From Helichrysum umbraculigerum (taxonomy: Eukaryota > Streptophyta > Magnoliopsida > Asterales > Asteraceae): DNA of 64,000 nucleotides. Of the stretch, positions 1 through 13,044 are shown piece by piece. The position numbers and the translations under genes are program-made. The stretch is from NCBI GenBank assembly GCA_949592205.1, contig CATIUR010000003.1, positions 21,054,501 to 21,118,500 on the forward strand. The letters are read 5' to 3'. The stretch's first letter is position 1, and each line of letters begins with the position of its first letter. The notes below the pieces were generated by a model. The model was given only the letters and a program-made list of their open reading frames with translations, had not been told where the DNA came from and made no database searches.

Positions 1-301
1 GACCACTCCCAACCCTGAAAAAAACTAATTGAGTCACGTCAGCGTCACGTAAGCTTTTTAAAAAAACTGACTGAAACTGACAGACCACTCTCATCCCTGC
101 TCCGTCACTTCATATTTCTGGGACCCACATTTACCAATTTATCTCTAATATATACACACAAACAAAAGAAAGAAAGAAAAAAAACCACACACGTCGGTTT
201 GGGGACGAGATTAACTGACGAGCCTCACCGACGAGGTGGTAACATTGGTGTCGGTATCGTCACTTCCCACCGGGAAGTGACGAGTAGCGATGGGAGTGAT
301 G
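1..301. mobile_element. PIF/Harbinger-type MITE, left end at the window edge
   Basis: The first bases, GACCACTCCCA, match in inverted form the region ending near 301 (TGGGAGTGATG), which is followed by TAA at 302-304. GACCA-type ends next to a TAA or TTA trinucleotide recur at 1200, 5967 and 24807, so this is probably the same MITE family. The left TSD would lie outside the window. The interior is non-coding and holds a short inverted repeat, CACTTCCC/GGGAAGTG, near 261-280. Confidence 0.4.
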
Positions 302-304
302 TAA

Positions 305-1196
305 GGGCATAACTAATAACTTCTTGCTAATTACGTACATCAGTGTAAAAATAAATTACTTCAACAATTTACATTTGGGTGTTGATAAATAAAACAAATA
401 AGTTGATTTAAACACCAAAGTTATGCTAGAGGGTACTTGTACTGTTAGCTTAAATTCTTGTACAGTGTGGTGTAAGAAACAATAATGGTGTTGTATCTAT
501 CACTTCCCTTTACATTTTGAATATACAATTAAAATTAATCGTCTCTCATTTAAAAAATTTATGCATGCAAACATTCGTATCATTTTCTACATCAACTATT
601 TACCCTCGAATAAAGCTGTCTTTTATTAAGGATACTTTTTTTGACAAGCAAGGCAAAATTCGGGTTATCTATTCATCTGTTTATTACCATCTAGGATAGT
701 CTCATGAGTACAACTCAAGGACGAATATGTTATACTTTCTTCTAACGAAACATACGTCGAAACATAACTGAAACATCGAAATCAAATAACAAAACACCTA
801 CAATTAATTACTTCACATATTGGTCTGACCTAGATATCTTGACTCAAAAAGCTACTCATTTGCCAAAATGTGACTTTCAAGTTTCAAACATTTTGAGATT
901 GAAGATATAGATCAATTGCACTGCACTACACTGCAGTGCATCGAGTACATATTATTGGCAATCACATTTGTGCATTCAATAAGTCTTTAATTTATCTACT
1001 AGCTTACTTATGAGCTCATTGCATATATTTATTATTTATTTATTAGTTGGGCAACATGCTGATCGGCTTCGAGCGACGATTGTCTATCATTAAGTAGGTT
1101 TATTATCGTTATTAGCGTTAATGATAGTGAGAGTAAAAGGAAAGGAGTATCTTGATAAAAGAAATTAGTTAAAGAATTACAATTACAATTACAATG
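305..1196. other. intergenic, no feature recognised
   Basis: AT-rich sequence with only short chance ORFs. I see no RNA gene, TIR pair or coding similarity. Confidence 0.5.
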
Positions 1197-1199
1197 TAA

Positions 1200-1502
1200 G
1201 ACCACCCGCATTGGGAGCCCAAACGGGCATTTTGCACATCGACAACGTCCAAAACGCCAGCAGTGGGGCGTTCGTTTTGGGAGAACGGGACGAGAACGAG
1301 AGAAAACCAATATTTAAATGTTTTATCTCTTATTTTTGGGTTAAAAAAAATATTAAATAGTATTATGTGGAAAATAGTGGGGCCCACAGGGGGATAATGG
1401 GCGTTCTGGTGTTATGATTGTGTGTGATGAAATGGTGTTGTGGTGTTATGCTGATGTGACGACTGATTAATGAGCGTTCTGATGTTACGACTGCGGATGG
1501 TC
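1200..1502. mobile_element. PIF/Harbinger-type MITE
   Basis: Bounded by TAA at 1197-1199 and TAA at 1503-1505. The left terminus GACCACCCGCATTGG pairs imperfectly with the right terminus CTGCGGATGGTC. The GACC...GGTC ends with a TWA trinucleotide TSD are typical of PIF/Harbinger elements. The interior is relatively GC-rich around 1200-1300 and has no credible ORF. Confidence 0.6.
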
Positions 1503-1505
1503 TAA

Positions 1506-1866
1506 TATAAGTGGGTTCAAATTGAACCGGTTAACCATTTAATTTGTCTTATCGGGACCTATCGAATAGTGCACAGTTTGACGGTTGTCATACTTTGTCG
1601 ACACGTTTAAAATCATCCAGATTCAACCGAATACGTGGATGACGTGAGTGAAGTCTAAAGCAGACAGTGAGCCGAAATTCAGTAGCAAACCGGAAATAAA
1701 CCGGTTTAGTGGGACCCAGTGGTCGCTTCTCCATTTCTGACAAGCAAGGCATATATTCTCTCTTGATTGATGACGTGTCTAATATTACGATGCCCACATG
1801 GAAACCATGTTTTCGCATTCTAAATTTTATTATTCATTTGATTCGATACACTTTACAAGGATTAAC
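1506..1866. other. intergenic, no feature recognised
   Basis: Only short chance ORFs are present; no repeat ends or RNA genes were found. Confidence 0.5.
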
Positions 1867-1874
1867 AACTTAAT

Positions 1875-2482
1875 CTGGAGCTGTAATTTCTGATATGATT
1901 TGAAATTCGATACAAAACCGACTTGAACATAAATAGATCGGGTCGAGGTTTTTTGACTTGCGAACCTGAACCTGTTAATGGAAACCCGCCAATTAACCTA
2001 CTACAGAGTATTTTTTTGTGTCGGATTTGAGTCACCCAATAAAAAGGGTTGACCCGACAACCTGAATATATTCTATATGTAGTTAGAATTTAAAAAGTTT
2101 TATTTTAATTTAATAAATCAAAAGTTTTTAATGATGTTTTAGACTTTTAGTATTGAATTTTGATTAACATATTAGGTAATATGATTTTTTTGGGATTTTA
2201 TAAAAGCTTTTATGTTTATTAATGACCGATTATAAATTTCAGAATTGATTTATGTGAACTATTTGACTTGAAAATGACCTGTTAATTAAAATGGTCCGAA
2301 AACATGTTGATCTAATTAGATAAAAGGGTAGCATATGTCAGGTCGGGTTGGGTCCGAGTTAGATTGGGTTGAAATATTCAACCCGATTAGAACATCATGT
2401 TGGGTTTGAATCGACTACTTCTAACACGCCAACTCAATAACATGAACAGGTCAACTCAACCTAACCCGAATTGCCACCCCTG
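1875..2482. mobile_element. non-autonomous hAT-like element, decayed
   Basis: The right end reads TTGCCACCCCTG, the inverse of CAGGGGTGGCAA, a common plant hAT terminus, and is followed by ACTTAATA (2483-2490). The left side has ACTTAAT (1868-1874) followed by CTGGAGCTGTAAT, a degraded version of the same terminus. This gives a 7-of-8 TSD. The interior is rich in GGGTT/AACCC motifs, as is usual for such non-autonomous elements, and has no transposase. Confidence 0.55.
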
Positions 2483-2972
2483 ACTTAATAATTGTCGTGC
2501 AAATGCAATAACTTAAACTAAAATAAACAATGCCTTGTGTACTTGTGTTATCTACCTATTAACATGGTTTTGAATGTTTAATATATGATTAATGTGAAAT
2601 TATTTTTTAAGCTAAGATTAAATTGTTATTTTTTTTTTTTTTTTTTCATTTTTAGCCTCAATATACGTATACATTTATGGAAAAAGGGGAAAAGAAACAC
2701 CAAAATCAGTATAATTTTATCCTCTTTGATATAAACTTGACTTATTTAATGTTAAAAAAGGTTTGTTACTACAATTTCTACCATAACAAGCGTTTATATC
2801 TAATCTTCCTTTATGATTATTTAACGTCGTGTTTAATCTCGTTAATATTTTTGAGTATAGCTTTATGACGGGAATACTTAAATGCTCAAATTTGACCCAA
2901 TTTGTTTTAAATTTGACCCAAGTTGTTTTCAACCCAAAACCTGTGTTGACTTGTTACAAAATTCACGTTTAA

Positions 2973-3062
2973 GCAGTAGTCTAATGGTATAGGACATGCA
3001 ATATAAAAGAGACATTACAAATACAGAGGTTGTCAATTCAATTTTTATCCCCTGTTTCCCAA
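2973..3062 (+). mobile_element. tRNA-related SINE-like fragment
   Basis: TAGTCTAATGG (about 2978) resembles a tRNA/SINE A box, and GGTTGTCAATTC about 50 bp downstream resembles a degenerate B box. The sequence cannot fold into a full cloverleaf, so it is not called as a tRNA gene. No clear poly(A) or TSD was found. Confidence 0.3.
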
Positions 3063-4059
3063 TTCATTTTATTAACTAATTATGTAATTTACCTATTGAT
3101 ACCGATCATTAAAAAATATTAGAGAGTCGATTACTTTATTTGTTACAAAACTCATGCGAAGTAGAGGAAGATTATTAATGGAAATAACGAGTTTTTTTTA
3201 CCCGTGCGTTGTAGCGGGGAGGAAAAAGTGTACATTTTTAAAAGCATGAATGTAATTATTCTTTGGGTTACTTGCTTATTTAACGGAACTTAAAACATAA
3301 AAGAATTTCATTTTTCAGGCACTATAGTAGGGAGTGTTTATCGAAATTGATATTGATTTTCTCAAGTCTTTGAAATTGGATTTTTATCTTTGTTGAAAAT
3401 TTGGATACATTAGATATCCACTACAAATCTTATCATATTTGTAATCGGTATCCTCCGAAATTCAATCTTAAATCAATTTTATCTAATAGTACTTTTAACA
3501 TACCTTATAAGCACATATTTATATAATCCGTATTAAACTTTATTTTGAGTATATTTAATAAAAAAAATCACTTATTTTGCACGGGACTACAATTTATATA
3601 GACTTTGTTGATAATATTTGTAGCAATATTATTACAATAACTACATGCTCTATCTAATACCCCTATAATAAATTTTAAATTCTTCAAATTCATAACCATA
3701 TCTTGTGATAACGAAGATTACATTTCAAAAGGTCAACAAACTACATTTTACATTTGACTCTATTGATTTATTTATAGCAATATTTTTAAATTCTAATTAA
3801 CTATATGTTCTTTTTTAATACGTTGTTATTAACTTTTAAAGTCATAATTTATCTTGGTAAAACGAAGATTATATTTTAAAATGTTAATGTTTCCTCTTAT
3901 TTTAAATATTATTATGTTGGTATGATGAAGATTTTATTTATTTTAGTTGTATATGAGTGTTAATATGTTAGGAATAGTAAAATAGGCATTTATGATTTTA
4001 TTTATATTTATATTTTATTAACTACTATTTTAAATTGCAATATGATATTACATACACCA
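3063..4059. other. intergenic, AT-rich
   Basis: No ORF of interest. A motif CCCGTGCGTTG near 3202 resembles the stem sequence found near Helitron 3' ends, but no CTRR terminus or partner end could be fixed. Confidence 0.4.
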
Positions 4060-4068
4060 AAATGAATA

Positions 4069-4353
4069 GGGTTAATTGTTTTGTTATTTACTAAACTTTA
4101 CAATTTTTACTATGGTATGACTCGAACTTTGAAAACTTATATTGTATGTTTTGAACTTGTAAATATCGTCTATTGTATGTATACTTTCCTTTTTGTGTAA
4201 GGCTAAAATTGGAAAGTTTCCATTTTTGTCAATGCCAAAAAAGAAAAGTGTACATACAATAGACGATATTTACAATACAATAGTAGTTTTCAAAGTTCGA
4301 CTCATACAATAGTAAAAAGTGTAAAGTATAATACATAACGAAACAATAAACCC
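4069..4353. mobile_element. foldback MITE with 9-bp TSD (Mutator-like)
   Basis: Flanked by the perfect direct repeat AAATGAATA at 4060-4068 and 4354-4362. The two halves are imperfect inverse copies: GGGTTAATTG...TTTACTA at the left and its complement at the right, with the long shared segment around ATATCGTCTATTGTATG. The 9-bp TSD points to the Mutator superfamily. It is non-coding. Confidence 0.75.
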
Positions 4354-4498
4354 AAATGAATATATGCATGTCTATCCATTTATTTTTTACTATATTTTAT
4401 TTAATTGAGTTGAAATAGCAGTAGATGAGTTTAAATAGGTTAAAAATAGTAAGATTTACCTTTGATAAATATAGTAGGTTAAATATAATTATTTTGTA

Positions 4499-5576
4499 GA
4501 GTAAATTATATTGTCTGTCCCTATGGTTGTGCCTATATCACGGACCCAGTTCCTGGATCGGGTATTGTGCCGGTTCAGTCCCTTGACCCGAGTTTTTGTT
4601 TCATTACCGGTCCTTCCTCCACCTGAATCGAAGTGAAAAGACTAAAATACCCTTACCATCTTCCTAAACAACAAACCCCCAACTTTTTCTTCAACTCTCA
4701 ACCCTAATTTTCTTAACTCAAACTCTCAAAGACAAATTATATCTCTCTTATAAAAACCACAAATACAAACAAGATAAGAACAACAAACATAAACATAATC
4801 CTACACATTAAAAGATAACCACTGAGATTCTTTTTTTCGGTTACCACCACCACTACTAATAACAACAGTTGACCACCACTATTCGTATGTTGTGAATCTC
4901 GTGACGATCAAAATTGCACAAGGACAATCGTGTCTGACGGAAGTCACGGAATCCGACGCACGAGCGTCGGAGTTTTCCGGTTGTCATAGTGCGATTCAGG
5001 TTGGAAGCTCGACAGATCCGTTTTGTGCATTTTGAGTCGGAGTTTGCACCTGTGACCGGTGGTGATTCTGACGAGGTGGTGAGTGGTAGTGATGAACACG
5101 AAATGATCGGGTTCTTTCCCACATATTTGGGTTTGTGTTTTATCCACGAAGGTTTGAGCAGATCTAAATGTGGGTTTTGGTGGTGACTAGTGGTAGTGAA
5201 ATGGTGGTGGGAGTTAAGATTCAAAAAGTAAAATGGTGATGGCATCTGTACGTAAATTCTTTGACGTTAAAAAGTAAAAAAAAATTAAAATAATAATAAT
5301 ATCCAATTATAAAAAGATCAAAAAAGGAAAATCTTAATAAGTAAAATAAATATATTTATGCTTTTGATTTTATTTAATTGAAAATTGAAAATTGTAAATA
5401 AAAGTAAAAAAGAAAAGAAGTTTAAGAAAAGACTTTTTTACCCTTTTTCTAATTGGAAGGAGGACCGGCAATGAAACATAAAACCGGGTCAAGGGACTAG
5501 ACCTGCACAATACCCGACCCAAGGACTGGGTTCATAATAAAGGGACAACCACAGGGACGGAAAATGTAATTTACTC
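4499..5576. mobile_element. non-autonomous Mutator-like element (MULE)
   Basis: A 9-bp TSD, TATTTTGTA, lies at 4490-4498 and 5577-5585. The terminal inverted repeats are over 100 bp and start GAGTAAATTA at the left, with the inverse at the right; they include the GTCCCT-TGGTTG motif typical of dicot MULE ends. The interior (about 4640-5440) looks like former genic DNA: a pyrimidine-rich leader-like stretch, then a GC-richer block (4850-5240) open in more than one frame. The longest reading (minus strand, 129 codons) has no domain I recognise, and no transposase is present. It may be a Pack-MULE carrying an unidentified fragment. Confidence 0.75.
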
Positions 5577-5585
5577 TATTTTGTA

Positions 5586-5963
5586 GTATTTATTTTTGAG
5601 AAAGGACAGAGAATAAACAATGGTAGACAATGTCAATATCAAACTAAATACGCATGGGTGACAAAAACTGCAACCAGTGACAAATTGGAATCATCAGAAA
5701 TGCAGAACTAAACGTCTGCAACGGAGTCGTATTCTCATACAGTGACTGAATGGAAAAGGAAAGGAAAGGGGCGGTGGACAATATCTGATCCACACCGATG
5801 AGCCCCAAAATCTTCTGTGCTGTTTACCAAATTTTCAAACCTGTGTTCTGATTCATGGTTGATGGTCCAGTGGGGTCATGTTAATGTGGGCCCTTTGTAG
5901 CTCCAAACAAGCCGACCATTCTCTTCTTGTTTGTCGTTTACTAGTATGGAGTAGTCGGGTATG
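5586..5963. other. intergenic, no feature recognised
   Basis: No credible ORF, RNA gene or repeat end seen. Confidence 0.5.
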
Positions 5964-5966
5964 TAA

Positions 5967-6221
5967 GACCACTTGCAACGCATCCTGCATGAGTCATTCT
6001 TAGCCTCAGAATGTCCGGACGTTCTGGAGTTCAATGAGGGAACCAATGCTTTTTTTTTTCTTCTTTCCGGGTTTTAAATTAAAATAAATAAAAAATTTTT
6101 TTTTAAAAAACAATAAATTAAATTGGTGGGGCCTAAAGGAAAATTGAGGTTGTTGATATGGCATGGTTGCTTACGTGGAGCCTCAGAACACTCAGAATGC
6201 CTATCACCATTGCAAGTGGTC
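5967..6221. mobile_element. PIF/Harbinger-type MITE
   Basis: The termini GACCACTTGCAA (5967) and TTGCAAGTGGTC (to 6221) are perfect inverse copies, flanked by TAA at 5964-5966 and TTA at 6222-6224 (a one-base-degenerate TWA duplication). The ends match those of the large element at 24807-48953, making this a likely deletion derivative of that family. It is non-coding. Confidence 0.65.
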
Positions 6222-6380
6222 TTATGTGTAATATGAAATGGTCAAATGGATGTGTGTACACTTTGGTGGATTGATGGCCATAGGCTCGTCCTAATCAAAT
6301 ATTGGTAAGAAAATAAACATGGGATATAGCTGTAATCGGATATTTGTAATTTGTTTTTTTTACTAACATCTTTAAATAAA

Positions 6381-6515
6381 GGTAAGTGATCCGTACGTCA
6401 GCAAAAATTATTCGTAAACATCACTAAATATGCTTTATGACGTTGTACTATACAACACTGTAAATCACAGTTAGTGATGTATGGATAATTTTTTATGGTG
6501 TACGGATCATCACCC
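6381..6515. mobile_element. small foldback MITE, 9-bp TSD
   Basis: The perfect 9-bp direct repeat TTAAATAAA occurs at 6372-6380 and 6516-6524. The 135-bp element is an imperfect palindrome with ends GGTAAGTGATCCGTAC and its near-inverse. TSD length suggests a Mutator-type origin. Confidence 0.7.
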
Positions 6516-6806
6516 TTAAATAAATGCATTGTTATCGTGAGAGCATCTACGATGAAGGTTAGAACTTGTTTTTACATTAGCGTTATGTTAACATAGACTT
6601 GTTAAGAACGGAGTAAGAGACGTTTGATTGCCTGTCAAAAACAGAAAGAATGTGAATTTTCTGAACCCTAATTTATCAATAATACATTTGTTTGAGCTCC
6701 AAATTTACCAATAATAATTTATATATGAAAAGATAGCCCACAAATAATTCCGTTTCACACCGTTGCCCGATAAACACGAAAAAATAAACGAACAAAGAAT
6801 GCCTTA

Positions 6807-8571
6807 TGAAACGCCCTGATTTACATTTTATAAAATTATACCATTTAAATATAATTCATTCATTTTAAGTCCCATTTATAATATAAATTCATATTTCGTA
6901 TCACTTATCATCTTATAACAATTGACAAAAACATGTTCATATCTGATCTTCTTTGACATTTACGTATCCAAACCATCGGTTTATCGGTTTAACTTTACAA
7001 AATTAACACATATCAATACAGTGTTTATATTTGACAAAAGATATAATACATAAGTTTACAATACTTGGGCGATTTATACAAATGTCACCGCAGCGATAAT
7101 TTAAAAGAAGAGAAGCTCATCTAACCAGAAAGCAAGCTTCCAATATACTTCTTATCCAAGCCTCCCTTCCATCCAAGCGATACACCTAAAAACGTTTATA
7201 AATTCAACCGTAAGCACAACGCTTAGTAAGTAAACGAATTATAATCACACGTCATTATTTTATTTTAGCTAAGGATACTTGCTACCATGCTAGTTGTATA
7301 CTACTAGCAATCCTACGAGCCTATGGCCGCAACCATTACCCGCACCAAACCACTAGCAAATGGCCGCAACCATTTCTAGCACCATGATCATGTAATCCGA
7401 AAACTTACATGGCAAAGAGCTTAACGATTTACTTGCAATACTTCCATCTTCTTTATTACCTAATTACATAGGCACATAATACAGATTATAAACAATATCA
7501 CATTTAACAACTCATTTTATAATTTTACTTCTTATTAACTTACGTGATCAAACATGAGACATTCTCAGTATCTTTTACATCTTTCATTATTTTAATTATC
7601 ATTTTAACATAATCTTGTTTACATATAGTATCCATAGTTCAATCATAATCTTATTATTTATTATACCAATAATCAGAATTAGTTCATTGATCATAACTCA
7701 TTCTCATTCAAGTTTAAGCTTGTCAATGTATAATATTAACAATTTAAATACAATGAGCTTGATACTCTAACATATTTACACTTTAATTAGTTGTTAACAA
7801 CACTATTAACTAGTATATTCACAATTAGGCATGACCCACATGATTTATCAATTCATATCTTTTAAATTTCAAACTTTACTTCCTGATTGAACATAGTATT
7901 ACTTCTGATTTCAATTTATATTATCAACATAATCAGTTTCAAAAGTACACAAAGACAGACTCTGGACCAGGCAAGATCGCATCGTGATCTACCTAAGTCG
8001 CGTCGCGACCTCAAGCATTTCGCGTCACGATCCTTTACGGTCGCGTCGCGACTCTCGTCGTCCCCAACCCAACACCTGTTGTTCTAACTGGACAGCTCAA
8101 ATTTTAATTCAACAATATCAAAACCAGTTTGTACAGCATAGAAATTCCACTAGTAAACATCACACAAACATGTTTTTAACTCAATTCCATATCTAAACCC
8201 ATAACCCAATTTCAATTCATTAAAATCAAACTTTTAGGTTAAGTAAATAGGAGATTTAAACTTACAATTAAACTTAGAACATGATGAGGATGATGATTTC
8301 CAGATTTTAAGCTTGAGTTGAGGGTTTAATTTTATGGCTTTTGGTTCTTGAGTTGAGTCGCCAAAACCACAGGGACGCATCGAACTTTTATTTTCTTTCT
8401 ATTTCCATTTAGAAGATTTGAGAAGAAAAATAGAATATATATCTATACACGTGTACTACTTTTGCCCCCTTTTTGAACTATTATCTGGAACCTAAAAACC
8501 ATTTGCGATTTTAAACTATTTTATTGTTCTTACATATTTAATAATTTAAAACAACAATTAATTTATGTGTC

Positions 8572-8630
<59 letters not shown>

Positions 8631-8649
8631 TGGATTTTGGGGTGTTACA
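6807..8649 (-). repeat. LARD1 3' LTR
   Basis: 1843 bp, direct copy of 18094-19894. Contains the GTCGCG-type palindrome cluster (7973-8062) and an AT microsatellite (about 8578-8627) that is almost absent from the other LTR, where a T-run stands instead, so the microsatellite expanded or was lost after insertion. Confidence 0.85.
7973..8062. repeat. palindromic-word cluster GTCGCG-T-CGCGAC in LARD1 3' LTR
   Basis: Four consecutive near-palindromes within 90 bp: GATCGCATCGTGATC, GTCGCGTCGCGAC, TTCGCGTCACGATCC and GGTCGCGTCGCGACTC. Each folds around a central T. Same cluster in the other LTR at 19258-19345. The block is far more CpG-rich than its surroundings. Confidence 0.8.
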
Positions 8650-8669
8650 ACTATCCCCCACTTTGTTCC
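8650..8669 (-). other. LARD1 polypurine tract
   Basis: Directly inside the 3' LTR; on the minus strand it reads AAAGTGGGGGATAGT, as expected for the plus-strand primer of an LTR element. Confidence 0.7.
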
Positions 8670-9737
8670 ATTCGTGTCCTCACGAATGCTAGTCAAGTCA
8701 GTTTGATCTTAATAATATTTCGAACTAGTTTATCTTTACAAGTGATCAATTTACGATACAAACTTATTAATTGATCAGTTTTGAGAACTCTTCCACACTA
8801 TTCGTGCTTTAGTTGCACAACTTGATCCATCGAGATCAACGAGGTAGATATACCTTATATTCTCATATCAGTGAAATTGAAATTTCACTATTATCATTAG
8901 TAGATTTAATTTAACCTCCTTCAAATAATATTTATATCACATTGATTTCAATAGCTTTCCAACTATATATTTCGTATAATTTCATCAACTTACACAACTA
9001 CTTAGCATCATATAACTTAAACATGTCCACTTACACTTATTATGTATATTTCGTATAATTTCATCAACTTACACAACTACTTAGCATCATTGTTCTTTAT
9101 CTCTTTATCTACATTACACGACATGTGTATTTGAGTTTATTCAAACCACCAATCTAGAGTACAATATGCCATATTAGCAATTACTTAATTACAACTAATA
9201 CTCATAACGTACATTACTCCTATGAGTAACTTAAAATATGTATATATATCCTCAATTCTTTCCACATGCACTTATCTAAATATGTACATGCTTCTGTTTT
9301 CACCCCTGCACATATATACTGGGCATAACCCATATCCTCATATCTAAACTGATTACTTATGCAATTTCCTTAGAATTAGCCACATAAACACTTCAAACCA
9401 TATAATTACCTAACATATGTGACGGCATAATAATTGCTAATACTCTGACAATTCTAACAATTCAAAAACTATCAATACACTAAAATCTCTAAACTTTTAT
9501 AATTACTTACATCATTTTAATAATAACAGTAGTTATGTAAACCACAATACACGTACCAGTAATGGAGCTTAATTTCAACTCATAACTAACCACCAAGTTA
9601 GTAATCACCTGTTACTTTGACAAACAAATGCTAAACCTCAACCTGTACAACTAATTAACACTTAATCAGATTTAAGATTTTAATCCCCCTTTGGTTATAC
9701 CAAACCTCTTATTTAGAGCTAATCTAGAATCATATAA

Positions 9738-9812
<75 letters not shown>

Positions 9813-10416
9813 CACTCAATAATATGTAGAGGTTAAACTCTACAATTTAACACCATAACCACTTTATCATTTATCACGAACATATATCGAATGGATGCCA
9901 AATCCACCTCACTTAGTACTATGCTACAACAGCATACATACCATAATATCGTAGTGTGCTATTTTATATGCACATACTTAACAATGTCATCATTATTTTA
10001 ATCACATTTAATTGACCCCTTACATTAGCTTTATCCATGTTTTAACCCTTTCTAGTCAGAGTTTATTATTTTATCTCATCCTTACGTATATATCAACATA
10101 ATATAAGTGTTACAATTTCCACCATTTTTGTTCCAAGCATTCACCTTATTTTCTCAACACCAATTTAAGTCAATTCTCTAAAATACACTATTCAGGTTGT
10201 AAAATCCTCATTCAGTCTTTATACTCATAATTTCAAGTTTCATTATATAGCTACTGATCATACACTATGTCATCACATGATGTATATATATCATTAAATC
10301 AAAATTTATCCCCCACTTTAATTCAACTTATCACCTTTTTACAACAACACATAGATACATCATCTTAATCATTACTTGCTTAATGCAATTATTTATTACC
10401 TTTTTAAATTCTAAAT
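8650..10416 (-). other. LARD1 internal region, 3' portion, non-coding
   Basis: AT-rich without coding remnants. A 46-bp segment around TTTCGTATAATTTCATC is duplicated with a period of about 79 bp (8967-9090). A long (AT)n microsatellite lies at about 9737-9805. Confidence 0.6.
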
Positions 10417-11026
10417 TGTTAAAGTCCATGCAGTCGTTTATATGCATATATTAATGCGTACGTGGAATCCGATTACTAGCTTACGAGTGCGGAATCCTCG
10501 TAAACTAATCATTGAGATTATGAACAATATACGAACGAATACGAACTGAATAAAAAACACAATTCAAATATGAATAGGAGATAAAATACTTTGGTAAAAT
10601 AAATCATTCATTAATAAATCAATCGATTACAATAACCTAATGATTACAATACCAAAGGAGTATACGTCTAATGATTAAAAGAATTGAATCAACGAGACTA
10701 GCCTAGACACTTACATGACTCTGGCTAAGGACCAAAACCGTTGCAACTAAATCATCAACTGAAACCATAAATCTAAGAACTCTATTTATACTAAAACCCT
10801 AAACCTAACTTCGCAGGTCATGGGCTTCTGCGAATTCACTTTGTTGGGCTCGGTTCGCAGTCCATGTGGCCCAGCGAGACCAATCAGTTCGCTATCCACC
10901 TTGCGAACTCAGATCTCATCTCACATCGCAATGCCTTGCGACTTGAGATCTCGATTCACGTATTCTTTGGCCTTCTAGGCTCGTTCCTGAATTGTATAGC
11001 GATGGTCATCATAACATGTCCTAACA
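10417..11026 (-). repeat. 3' LTR of the nested element
   Basis: 610 bp. Includes a block (about 10810-10955) dense in TTCGC/GCGAA words such as CTTCGCAGG, TCTGCGAA, GGTTCGCAG and CTTGCGAAC. The same block lies in the other LTR at about 15234-15380. Confidence 0.8.
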
Positions 11027-12788
11027 GACTCCCCCTTGACCATTGTTCTCAATTCAAATGGACACCATAAATCATTTGTAACAAAATCTGTACCAATAGC
11101 CTCCCCCTTAACTAATGATTTCTGGTCTTTACCGGTTAGACTTGATCTTCTCACACAGCACTTGATATTCAATCTGTAGAGCTCCTATAAATTAAATGTA
11201 ACACCCAGTTCTCGGGTCTAGTAGTATTTTAATATTTCTGACTGTAAACTATTATTTAATGTGTCGGAAAATAGATATGTTATATTGTTTGAAAATAAAT
11301 AAGGAAAAGTGTCAAATAATTTATTGTGGGTTATAAATTATTAACTGTTTTAAATTAATTCAGTTGACGGTAAAATAAAATAGTTCTACCCCGCAGATGA
11401 TTTTAAGTTCCAGACAATGATAAGTACGGGGTACAAAACTAGTACACAAACTAGCTAATTATGTAATATATACTCCTAAATGAGTCGGTCTTTCATTTTA
11501 TCCATATATTCACACACACACATACATACGCCATATACACACACATCAAACCCTAAATTCTTGAAGAATCACCAAATTGGAGCCATGGAATTCGAATTCA
11601 AGCTTTTAAAACATGGATTATCTTCCTCAAATCCTTCTACTTAGCTTGTAAGTCTTGAATTCTTGATTTTCATAAACCTAAAATTTGGGGTTTTGGGGGT
11701 TATTGATTATAATCCGAAATTGAGGTTTGAAATTGTTAAATTAATGTTAATTGAGCTTATAAATGATGATATGTAACATGATTCAAGGGTTATCTTGTAG
11801 ATTTGAATTAGTGTTTGTAAATTTGATTAGTGTTCTTGTGATATATGATGAGTTTGATGAGATTGTAGTTATAATTCGAGATTAAAGATTGATATTAGTT
11901 AAAGTGGTGTTGCTAAGTGTTAATAAGATGATTAGTAACCTTAAACTACCCTAAAAGTGAATTAATTAAGTTGTAGAGTTTATGATTTAGATGGGTTTTG
12001 ATCTTATGATGATGTTTTGGTGTTAACACACTATAATTGGTAATTATAAAATTTGTTGGAATATTATTAGGAAGAATTGAAGTATAATCATATAAATAGT
12101 GATGGGTTTAGTTGAATAATTATGAATTATAGCTTGTAAACTTGTTATAATGGTTAGTTGATGATTGAACTATGGTTATAAGCTAAGCTATAATTTAGAA
12201 TTGATGAATTTGATATATGTTCATAAAGAAAGTCATGAACTTAATATTATGTAATTAAGAATTAAAGCTATAAGCTTGTTAAGTGATGTATAATTGATAA
12301 GTGTTGTTAATATGGTTTTAAGTATTGAACGTAGTACTTGTGTAATGTGGACTAATTCAGTAATTAATATCATTTTGAGACAAATAACTAACTTGTGATA
12401 TTATATTGTATTCTCAGATGTGCAGAAGGCTCAGTGATATTAGACTACTGAGTGGATGCCTGAGGTATTCGATGAGTGGATCTCTAATCCTCAGCGTAAC
12501 TTGGTTGTAACGAGTTTGGTTACAACAAGTAACGTATTATTACTTTATTAGTTACATTGATGCTTAGGTTGTTAGTAATAATACGGTTGATAGGTTGATT
12601 AGTTGAATACATGACATGTTGATTACGTGATCACTTGATTTAATTGGCCTTCGGGCATCAGTTGTTAATGAGGTCAACGAGTTGTTGAACTGTTGGTTGG
12701 GCTAGTTGGTTGTTGTGTGAATGATACAGGGTCATACTTCATTTGTTGTGTATATTGGAACTGTATCTGAGTATAGTAACCACTAGCT

Positions 12789-12880
12789 ATCGGTCTCGTC
12801 CGTATGGCCATACGGATATGTTTGGGTAAGTGTTCTTGGGGAGCCACCCGGGTATTATGGTAATCCCCAGAGCCACCGAT
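12789..12880 (+). other. conserved structured block in LTR
   Basis: Closing arms ATCGGT and ACCGAT bracket an 18-bp palindrome (TCCGTATGGCCATACGGA) and a second stem (TGGGGA/TCCCCA), a three-way-junction layout. Equivalent blocks lie at 33658-33749, 40291-40382 and, more diverged, 26723-26808. Confidence 0.55.
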
Positions 12881-13044
12881 CCTCATTATGAAGTTGTGAT
12901 GTTGTTGAACAGTTGTATTGCTGATGAGTTGTATTGTGTACTTGCTTGTTTAGTGTTAAGTGTTGTACATAAAGTTGTTAAGCTAAGTTAGACTGTTGAT
13001 TAGTTATCTGCTCACTTAGCGTTATGCTAATCCCCCACATTAAC

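Noticed and set aside
2973..3062. Genuine tRNA gene
   Set aside because: A- and B-box-like motifs are present but arms do not pair into a cloverleaf.
3190..3230. Helitron 3' end near CCCGTGCGTTG
   Set aside because: No CTRR terminus or matching 5' TC end could be placed.
4856..5245. 129-codon minus-strand ORF as a gene
   Set aside because: It lies between MULE inverted repeats, has other open frames over the same bases, and shows no recognisable domain.
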